Of a stretch of DNA of 14,170 nucleotides, positions 1-5,275 are shown in pieces (positions within the stretch are counted from its first letter, which is position 1; each line of letters begins with the position of its first letter). The notes beneath the pieces were generated by a model. The model was not told where the DNA came from. It was given only the letters and a program-made list of their open reading frames with translations, and did not search any database. The DNA is taken from positions 1 to 14,170 of the forward strand of contig JAZNNW010000040.1 in the NCBI GenBank assembly GCA_045580485.1. The letters are read 5' to 3'. A program made the translations under genes and the position numbers. Origin of the DNA: Avoscillospira sp045580485 (GTDB taxonomy: Bacteria; Bacillota; Clostridia; Oscillospirales; Oscillospiraceae).

Positions 1-136
1 CCGTGCCGGTATTCTCACCGGTTCCGATGGCAAGGGCACTTTCAATCCCACCAGCTCCACCAAGAGAAGCGAAGTGGCTGCTATTCTGAGCAGAATGTAC
101 AAGGAAAATGTCCGTCAGGCTATTACTTTGAAGTAA
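1..136 (+). CDS. C-terminal fragment of an SLH-domain (S-layer homology) protein, 5' truncated by the window
   Basis: Frame 2 is open from the window edge to a TAA at 134-136 and gives 44 residues beginning RAGILTGSDGKGTFNP and ending AITLK. The order AGI-x-GxxGxGTFNP, then a Thr-Lys-Arg-Ser-Glu-Val-Ala-Ala helix and a hydrophobic IL-x-RM turn is the second half of an SLH repeat, where the usual pattern is GxxDGTFxPxxxxTRAExAxxLxR. SLH repeats anchor exported proteins non-covalently to secondary wall polymer of Gram-positive envelopes, so the missing upstream part is probably an exported enzyme or S-layer-associated protein. This looks like the last SLH repeat, followed by a short tail. A strong hairpin lies just downstream. 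The identity of the whole protein cannot be told from this piece. Confidence 0.85.
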   Translation, partial: RAGILTGSDGKGTFNPTSSTKRSEVAAILSRMYKENVRQAITLK

Positions 137-144
137 AAACCCAA

Positions 145-176
145 AACAGCCCCTCTCCAACAGGAGAGGGGCTGTT
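145..176 (+). terminator. Intrinsic-type terminator hairpin after the SLH gene
   Basis: A perfect 14-bp inverted repeat (145-158 with 163-176) is closed by the loop AACA, nine bases after the SLH-gene stop. The stem has a GC-rich core. The 3' flank (CACTTTATAAA) is only weakly T-rich. On the opposite strand the hairpin is followed by a T-rich stretch, so it may also act in the minus direction. Confidence 0.75.
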
Positions 177-193
177 CACTTTATAAACAAAGT

Positions 194-219
194 AGGCGGC
201 AGGTTTTTACCTGCCGCCT
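194..219 (-). terminator. Terminator hairpin for the minus-strand isomerase/MFS unit
   Basis: An 11-bp perfect stem (194-204 with 209-219) with a four-base loop lies 11 bases past the stop of the MFS gene, read on the minus strand. It is followed there by ACTTTGTTTATAAAG, a loose T-rich tail. Together with the hairpin at 145-176 it insulates two convergent transcription units. Confidence 0.7.
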
Positions 220-230
220 TAGATATTTAT

Positions 231-1478
231 TTAAGCCTTTGTTTTTTCTTTCTTAGGCAGTTCCAAATGATCCGAAGGACCAAACTGTTTCTGGAAAATG
301 ATAATAGCCAGAGAAGCAGCGGAAATAACCACCCAGGATATAATGGTGGCTTCCCAGCCGCCTCGATCGGCGATAAAAGCAAAGAGCCAGGTGGCCAGAG
401 CAGAGCCGATATAGAACATGCTGTCCAGGACACCGCTGACGGTTGCAGAACGGCCGAAACGGGTGAACTTAATGGGAATAGTGATGGTGTAGTTAATGCC
501 CAGACAGCTGTTCAGGAACAGCAGCAGGGACAGAAGGACAATCATCGGCGTTGCAGCACCTGTTTTATAGGTGATCAACAGCAGAACGCACAGCATACAG
601 CAGGCGGCATACAGCGTAAGGGAATACTTCTTCAGATCCGGGATCAGCTTAATAATAAAGGGGTTGAGCGTGTAGGCGAGGATTTTGCCCAGGGTTAGGA
701 TTGCCGTCAAAACGATGGAGAGATTGGCACCCATGGAAAAGGCCTCCGTAAAGAGCAAGGGCGTCCATGTGGAAATACCGTCACGGAGCATACCGCAGAC
801 GATACCAAGGAACAAAATGGGGATCAGATTGGTCTTGACGATGAAGGTCCAGTTGACGGGATAGGTCTCCACAGCGGCCGCGGTCTTTTTGCTTCCACCG
901 GAGCTGTTGAACATACGGCAGCTCAGTGTCCAGATAAAGCCCATGGTGAGGCAGGCAGCAGCAGTGATGAGCATAACCGTCTTCCAACCGCCCCAGGAAA
1001 GGCCAAGGGGCGTAATGAGATAGCAGGCGAGACTGCCGATCTGCTGGAATATGCAGACGATACTGAGCGCACCTTCCTGCTTTTCCAGAGGCAGATTTGC
1101 TGCTGTCAGCTGGATGACACTGGGCCACATGAGAGACTGAATGTAGCCGTTAACGCACCAGAGTGCAATGATGACGGGCAGATAGGGGAACATGCGGATA
1201 CCGATGTGGGTTAATGCACAGCCGAACATGCCAATCGCCAAGGCAGCCTTGGTATTGATTTTGTCAATGATCATGGAGTTGACAAACATGCCAACTGCAT
1301 AACTGATAAAACCGCAGGTGATGGCGATGCTGGCCCGTTCCTTGGTAATCTGTAAGTCTGCGATCAGATCCACCAATGCAGAACTGAGGTCCGTTCTGCA
1401 GATCTGACACATGAAATAGATAAAGCCCATTAGGAGGACCAGTGCTCTCATTTTCTTGTTGTACTTCAAAGTCAGCAC
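231..1478 (-). CDS. MFS transporter, organophosphate:phosphate antiporter (GlpT/UhpT)-like
   Basis: This is a 415-residue polytopic membrane protein with about 12 hydrophobic segments in two halves, split by a hydrophilic loop at residues 190-212, the usual length and layout of the major facilitator superfamily. Features that resemble the organic phosphate antiporters are the early Arg-Thr-Asp-Leu-Ser block (28-32), NGYIQSLMWPSV at 110-121, and LRDGISTWTPLLF at 231-243 at the start of the second half. It probably imports or exports an anionic or phosphorylated small molecule; the substrate cannot be read from sequence. The start chosen is GTG at 1478, nine bases after the stop of the upstream isomerase gene, which suggests translational coupling. 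The Shine-Dalgarno is weak (AAGAGAAAG), and ATG at 1451 (406 residues) is an alternative. It is the last gene of a two-gene unit. Confidence 0.85.
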   Translation of the reverse strand: MLTLKYNKKMRALVLLMGFIYFMCQICRTDLSSALVDLIADLQITKERASIAITCGFISYAVGMFVNSMIIDKINTKAALAIGMFGCALTHIGIRMFPYLPVIIALWCVNGYIQSLMWPSVIQLTAANLPLEKQEGALSIVCIFQQIGSLACYLITPLGLSWGGWKTVMLITAAACLTMGFIWTLSCRMFNSSGGSKKTAAAVETYPVNWTFIVKTNLIPILFLGIVCGMLRDGISTWTPLLFTEAFSMGANLSIVLTAILTLGKILAYTLNPFIIKLIPDLKKYSLTLYAACCMLCVLLLITYKTGAATPMIVLLSLLLFLNSCLGINYTITIPIKFTRFGRSATVSGVLDSMFYIGSALATWLFAFIADRGGWEATIISWVVISAASLAIIIFQKQFGPSDHLELPKKEKTKA

Positions 1479-1487
1479 TTCTTTCTC

Positions 1488-2330
1488 TTATCTGGAGTAG
1501 CGGTAAGCAATGCGGCAGGCTCGTTTGTAGGCTTCTGCAAAATACTGTTCCAGAGGCATATTTTTATAGACATCATTCTCATGGCGGTCGGGCTTGGAGT
1601 TGATGTTCAGCTCAAAGTTGAGGATATCCAGTTTTCTGGATGCCTTCAGCCGCTGAATATTGTAGTCCCAGTCAACTACGCCGTCATAGGGCAGCAGATG
1701 CAGATCATCGTGCCAGAACACATTGCCCTCAAAAGGACGGATGCCCAGATTGTCATTGAGGTGGGTGACGATCAGACGGTCACCGTAGAGAGCCAGCAGA
1801 TCTTCAGAATGGTTATAGCACATTTCATGACCGGAGTCCCAACAGAAGCCAACAGTGTCGTTGCCCTTGTAGTGCTCCATAAGGGCATGGAGGAATTCAT
1901 CGCCTTCTGTATTCTCAAAGGCGATCTTCACACCCAAACGGCTGGCTTCGTCCACCAGACGGTCATAGTTGGCGAAGCCGTCTGTATTGGGTTTCGTGGT
2001 GTAGGAAAAACCGATCCAGGTATGAACAACCAGAATGGGAATGTTGTTATCCGAAGCGCAATGGAGAGATGCCAGAAGTGCCTGCAGAGCAGGTTCGGAG
2101 AAGGAAGGATCGTTCTCCCACATATGATGGCTGCTGGTATAGGGCGCATGCAGAGACTGAACCTCCAGACCGATGCTTCTGGCATGGTCCACGATCTCCT
2201 TTAGATCCAAATTTTCCTCCCATTCAGGAGAAATAGCCTCAAAGCCCGTTTGCTTGATGATATCGACCACCTCAAGGGTAGGCTTGACATAGCTGTTATA
2301 GAGTGAAATGCCAATTTTTTGCTTCCACAT
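1488..2330 (-). CDS. Sugar phosphate isomerase/epimerase-like TIM-barrel protein (xylose isomerase-like, AP-endonuclease 2 fold)
   Basis: This 280-residue protein has the order of motifs of the xylose-isomerase-like TIM barrel family. LQSLHAPY-type strand SLHAPY is at 59-64, IAFENTEG with the metal ligand Glu139 at 137-144, CWDSGHEM with Asp165 and His168 at 163-170, VTHLNDN at 188-194, HDDLHLLPYDG at 207-217, and NFELN with Glu240 at 238-242. These acidic and His residues form the divalent-metal site used for ketose epimerisation or isomerisation, or inosose-type dehydration, in relatives. The frame stays open up to ATG 2396, which would add 22 residues (MAFFSIFCYNVC...). That start was rejected because a TATAAT lies inside the extension and the conserved domain begins right at MWKQKIGIS. 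A weak AAAGG precedes the chosen ATG. The exact substrate is unknown. Confidence 0.85.
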   Translation of the reverse strand: MWKQKIGISLYNSYVKPTLEVVDIIKQTGFEAISPEWEENLDLKEIVDHARSIGLEVQSLHAPYTSSHHMWENDPSFSEPALQALLASLHCASDNNIPILVVHTWIGFSYTTKPNTDGFANYDRLVDEASRLGVKIAFENTEGDEFLHALMEHYKGNDTVGFCWDSGHEMCYNHSEDLLALYGDRLIVTHLNDNLGIRPFEGNVFWHDDLHLLPYDGVVDWDYNIQRLKASRKLDILNFELNINSKPDRHENDVYKNMPLEQYFAEAYKRACRIAYRYSR

Positions 2331-2366
2331 AAAAGACACGACCTTTCGCAGGCAAGAGATACAAAC

Positions 2367-2375
2367 ATTATAGCA
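2367..2375 (-). promoter_or_regulatory. Extended -10 promoter for the isomerase/MFS unit
   Basis: Read on the minus strand the sequence is TGCTATAAT, a consensus -10 hexamer (2367-2372) with the TGn extension. No good -35 is seen at 16-18 bases (about TGGCTT), as is common for extended -10 promoters. Transcription would start near 2360, giving a leader of about 30 bases before the ATG at 2330. This argues against the upstream ATG at 2396 as start codon. Confidence 0.65.
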
Positions 2376-2412
2376 AAAGATGGAAAAAAAAGCCATTACT
2401 AATTTACCTAAA

Positions 2413-2443
2413 AAACAGCCGGATGTATAACATCCGGCTGTTT
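2413..2443 (-). terminator. Rho-independent terminator ending the eight-gene catabolic operon
   Basis: A perfect 13-bp stem (2413-2425 with 2431-2443) closes a five-base loop ten bases beyond the stop of the ureidoglycolate-lyase-like gene. Read on the minus strand the stem's own terminal T residues continue into a run of Ts (about CTGTTTTTTAGG), a classic U-tract. It separates the large operon from the independently promoted isomerase/MFS unit. Confidence 0.9.
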
Positions 2444-2453
2444 GATATGTGAT

Positions 2454-2921
2454 TTACAGCTCAAAACCCATTTCTTCGGGCAGTTCATCAAAGACAGCAT
2501 CGTCAGCACCGGTGCCATGACGGAAAATTACAGCGCAGGTGGCATCGCCGCCAACAGGGAAGGGGGCATAGTGCCATGCACCGGGTGCCCAGGAAATACC
2601 CTTGCCGACAGGCACATAGAAGGCTTCCACACGATCCTCGGAGACCTTGCCGGCAGGGATACCGGCCACGATCAGACCGCCGGTCAGAGGCAGTACAGTC
2701 TCGGTGGTACGGTCGTGGGCTTCAAATTTCTTGAAAACATAATCTCTCTGGATGGCAGTCAGCAGGTTGATGCTGACGGTCTCAGCACCTTCCACAGCAG
2801 CCTGCTTCTCATACCAGTTGTACATACCGGCTTCGCCGCCATATTCACCGACAGCTTCGATCACATTGCCATAGGGAGCAAAGGCTTCCTTGGTGAGCAT
2901 CTGAACCTTGATCTTTTTCAT
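2454..2921 (-). CDS. Ureidoglycolate lyase (AllA)-family cupin-like protein
   Basis: This is a 155-residue protein, close to the 160 residues of E. coli AllA. AllA splits ureidoglycolate to glyoxylate and urea in allantoin breakdown. Family traits are an N-terminal LTKEAFAPYGNVIE (9-22), a central FEAHDRTTETVLPLTGG (66-82) matching the family's E/H-x-H-x...-x-P strand, and GKGISWAPGAWHYAPFPVG (106-124) matching the G-V-x-Y-x-x-G-x-WHxP segment that shapes the active site. The start is ATG 2921, whose A is shared with the upstream stop (TAATG); GAGAGG about ten bases upstream is the ribosome site. A longer reading from 2957 lies inside the upstream gene and was not used. No other allantoin genes are present, so the true substrate may be a different ureido or acyl compound. 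Confidence 0.75.
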   Translation of the reverse strand: MKKIKVQMLTKEAFAPYGNVIEAVGEYGGEAGMYNWYEKQAAVEGAETVSINLLTAIQRDYVFKKFEAHDRTTETVLPLTGGLIVAGIPAGKVSEDRVEAFYVPVGKGISWAPGAWHYAPFPVGGDATCAVIFRHGTGADDAVFDELPEEMGFEL

Positions 2922-3658
2922 TACACAATTACCTCTCTCAGCCATTCCAGAGTGCATTCGACCATGTGCTTGCCGGTCTCCACGGAGGCTTCCTTGGCGC
3001 TCTCAGCAAACCATTCGGTGTTGCGGTCGCAGCGGCTCAGGTCCACATTTTCGGGCCAGGTGCCCATCATGAGGCTGGTTTCCCACTTGCCTGCATGGAC
3101 GAACCCGCCGCACTTGATCTGTGCATCGGCACCGATGAGAGGCAGAACCTTGATGTAGGAGAAGGGATCGTCGCTGCTGCCCATATCCTCGTAGTAGGTG
3201 GCGTAGCTGTCGCTGCCCCACCAGCCCTTGCCCAGGGTGTTCTCCATGTATTCCATGGTGACCTTCTTGGCAGCCTTGTGGCAGGCAATGGTCATGGGCA
3301 TGAGACCGGCACCCTCCGTCTGATGATGAGGCACCAGATAGATATTCTTGTGACCGGCATCGATCATGGACTTGAGGATATAGTACAGGTAGTTGACATA
3401 GGCATCCTCATCCACATGGAAGTGGCTGGGCTTAGGCTCACAGACTGCATAGGAGGCCACGCCGTACCAGATGGGGGGGCAGACCACGATTTCTTTTTCC
3501 TTTTCCAGCTCCCGCAGGCAGCCGGTGACGACCATGGTGTCTGTACCGCAGGAAGCATGATGGGCATGATATTCCAGAGTGCCGATGGGAATGATAAAGG
3601 GAACCTTCCGGTCAACGGCATCCTTAATATCATCATAGAACATATCAATTAACTGCAT
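2921..3658 (-). CDS. Creatininase-family metal-dependent amidohydrolase
   Basis: This 245-residue protein has the creatininase fold signature. IIPIGTLEYHAHHASCGTDT (22-41) supplies Glu29, His31 and Asp40 of the binuclear metal site, and FVHAGKWETSLMMGTWP (186-202) is the family's HAGxxETS block with Glu193. The family opens cyclic amides (creatinine to creatine) or removes small amides from other substrates. The usual NGHGGN loop is replaced by VPHHQTEG (109-116), which keeps a His (111/112) and Glu115 but loses the glycines, so the substrate is probably not creatinine itself. The start is ATG 3658, with AGGAGA seven bases upstream. Its stop overlaps the AllA-like start by one base, and it follows the creatinase-like gene, suggesting sequential steps on one nitrogenous substrate. 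Confidence 0.82.
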   Translation of the reverse strand: MQLIDMFYDDIKDAVDRKVPFIIPIGTLEYHAHHASCGTDTMVVTGCLRELEKEKEIVVCPPIWYGVASYAVCEPKPSHFHVDEDAYVNYLYYILKSMIDAGHKNIYLVPHHQTEGAGLMPMTIACHKAAKKVTMEYMENTLGKGWWGSDSYATYYEDMGSSDDPFSYIKVLPLIGADAQIKCGGFVHAGKWETSLMMGTWPENVDLSRCDRNTEWFAESAKEASVETGKHMVECTLEWLREVIV

Positions 3659-3676
3659 ATGTATTCTCCTTTACTT

Positions 3677-3706
3677 ATGGCTCGCAGAGAAAACTCTGCG
3701 AGCCAT
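3677..3706 (-). repeat. Intra-operon inverted repeat without U-tract
   Basis: A perfect 13-bp stem (3677-3689 with 3694-3706) with a four-base loop fills the gap between the creatinase-like and creatininase-like genes. Read on the minus strand it is followed by ATAAGTAAAGGAGAA, the next gene's ribosome site, not by Ts. It is more likely an mRNA stabiliser, a processing site or a partial attenuator than a full terminator. Confidence 0.75.
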
Positions 3707-3722
3707 TGGGTTTCAATTTTAA

Positions 3723-4895
3723 TTAGAACATCAGTTCGGGGCAGACAGCGGGAATTTCGGGGCAGAGGAGCTCCACGCCGCCTTCCTTGACAGCGATACC
3801 CTTTTCCCAACGGACGCCGAAGGTGTCGCCGGAAATGTAGGTATCGACCTGATAGCACATGTTGGGCTTCAGATAGTAGTCGGAGCTGGTCTCGCACCAG
3901 GGAGCTTCCACTTCGATGATGCCGGTGCCATGGAGAGGACCGTAGACATAGTTCTTCTCATAGCCGTTCTCCACGAACTTGTTGTAGAAATTCTTGGCGA
4001 TGTCAGCAGCGTAAACGCCGGCCTTGACCTGATCAACGGACCAGGCGTGCATGTCACGGCAGAACTGCACGATCTCACGGCGCTGGCCTTCCAGCTTGCC
4101 CAGGCAGATGGGGTAGCCGATAGCAGCGGAGTAGCCGTCGATCTTAGCGGAGAGGTTCAGCTGAACGATATCGCCCTTCTGGAACTCACGGTAAGAGGAA
4201 CGGGAGATCGCATGACGGGTGGAAGCCTCGGAGAAGACATACATGGGCAGGCCTTCGTACTCAGCACCGTTTTCGTAAACGACACGCTGAGCCACACCGA
4301 CCATCTGCAGCTCGGTCATACCGGGCTTGATTTCCTTGATAACCTGCTGGGTAGCCAGCTCGGCAATGCGGTAGCCCTCACGGAGGCAGGCCAGCTCGTT
4401 CTCGGACTTGATGGAACGCAGCTCGACCATAACATGACCGGCGTTGACCAGCTCAGCCTCGGGGAAAGCTTCACGGATGGCATTGTAGATGGTAACGGAG
4501 GTGTCCAGGAAAGAAGCGATACCGATCTTGATCTTCTTCTCGGTGACGCCGATGGCCTTGAAGACATCGTGGAAGGTGTCGGGCTTCAGCTCGGGGTAGG
4601 AGGGATCAGCGCCCTCACGGTAAGCGGTCAGAACAAAGGTCTTGTCCAGCTTGTTGCGGTCAGCGCCGAAGATGGCGGACTCGGGACCGACCATCAGAGC
4701 AGCCTCACCGGCAGCGGAGATGGCGACACCGGCACGCTCAAACAGGGGCCAGAAGCCGGAGAAGTAACGGGGGTTGGCGTAGTCAGCTTCGTTGCCGTTG
4801 ACGATCAGGGCGTCCAGGCCTTCACGGCGCAGGATCGCAGCAGCACGCTGTACTCTTTCTTTATATTCGTGATCGGGAATGCAAACTCTTGCCAT
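3723..4895 (-). CDS. Creatinase-like M24 (pita-bread fold) amidinohydrolase/peptidase homologue lacking metal ligands
   Basis: This 390-residue, two-domain protein has an N-terminal creatinase/prolidase domain (about 1-155) and a C-terminal pita-bread domain (about 165-385). In metal-using M24 peptidases the sequence around 245-260 carries two Asp ligands eleven residues apart. Here GDIVQLNLSAKIDGYSAA has Asn247 and Ala258, the same kind of loss seen in creatinase, which is metal-free. His228 (ASTRHAIS) sits where creatinase has its catalytic His. GPLHGTG (His322) and VRWEKG (Glu364) are retained. It is therefore better called creatine amidinohydrolase-like than aminopeptidase P. The natural substrate is unknown, but a guanidino or ureido compound fits the neighbours. 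AGGAGG lies nine bases before ATG 4895, and a 20-base gap separates it from the ASRT-like gene. Confidence 0.82.
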   Translation of the reverse strand: MARVCIPDHEYKERVQRAAAILRREGLDALIVNGNEADYANPRYFSGFWPLFERAGVAISAAGEAALMVGPESAIFGADRNKLDKTFVLTAYREGADPSYPELKPDTFHDVFKAIGVTEKKIKIGIASFLDTSVTIYNAIREAFPEAELVNAGHVMVELRSIKSENELACLREGYRIAELATQQVIKEIKPGMTELQMVGVAQRVVYENGAEYEGLPMYVFSEASTRHAISRSSYREFQKGDIVQLNLSAKIDGYSAAIGYPICLGKLEGQRREIVQFCRDMHAWSVDQVKAGVYAADIAKNFYNKFVENGYEKNYVYGPLHGTGIIEVEAPWCETSSDYYLKPNMCYQVDTYISGDTFGVRWEKGIAVKEGGVELLCPEIPAVCPELMF

Positions 4896-4915
4896 TTTTC
4901 ATTTCCTCCTAAAAA

Positions 4916-5272
4916 TTATTCACAGTAACCGGGGGTAGTATAGAAATTGACGGTTCTGGGTTCTGCACGGCCGTACTGAGCGACGACGGGCACAGAGCTT
5001 TCCAGCATAATGGCGTACTGAACGCCAAAATCTGCAGTAAACTTGCCGAAATCCTCTTCCTTGTTGCTGCGCATACAGCGGACACGGCGAGCCTTCACGA
5101 CGGTCTCAAAGGAAACAGGATCCTTATCGTCGTAGAAGAGCGTGAATTTGATCTGAGCGTCTTCGTCGGTCACATTGGTAATGATGACGGACTCATGACC
5201 GGGGATCAGGTTGGCACCTTCGGGGGGAAGTTCCGCATCAGGGAAAATCCAAACTTTCTTGCCGTAATTCAT
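4916..5272 (-). CDS. Anabaena sensory rhodopsin transducer (ASRT)-family small beta-sandwich protein
   Basis: This small soluble 118-residue protein matches the ASRT family along its length. Matching parts are VWIFPDAELPPEG (7-19), HESVIITNVTDEDA (26-39) followed by FTLFYDDKDPV (43-53), VKARRVRCMRSN (59-70) and SSVPVVAQYGRAEPR (92-106). In Anabaena the homologue is the soluble tetrameric partner of a sensory rhodopsin. Most relatives occur without rhodopsins, and the fold has been proposed to bind small molecules such as sugars. No rhodopsin is encoded here. Its place in the middle of a sugar/amidohydrolase operon supports a metabolic or ligand-binding role. ATG 5272 follows GGAG by eight bases, and only three bases separate it from the upstream stop. 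There is no signal peptide. Confidence 0.8.
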   Translation of the reverse strand: MNYGKKVWIFPDAELPPEGANLIPGHESVIITNVTDEDAQIKFTLFYDDKDPVSFETVVKARRVRCMRSNKEEDFGKFTADFGVQYAIMLESSVPVVAQYGRAEPRTVNFYTTPGYCE

Positions 5273-5275
5273 AAG

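Noticed and set aside
2922..2957. Twelve-residue N-terminal extension of the AllA-like protein
   Set aside because: It lies wholly within the creatininase-like gene. The TAATG junction with a GAGAGG site and the family N-terminus support ATG 2921.
3677..3706. Intra-operon hairpin as a full terminator
   Set aside because: No T-run follows on the minus strand, no promoter is visible before the next gene, and the downstream genes fit the same pathway.
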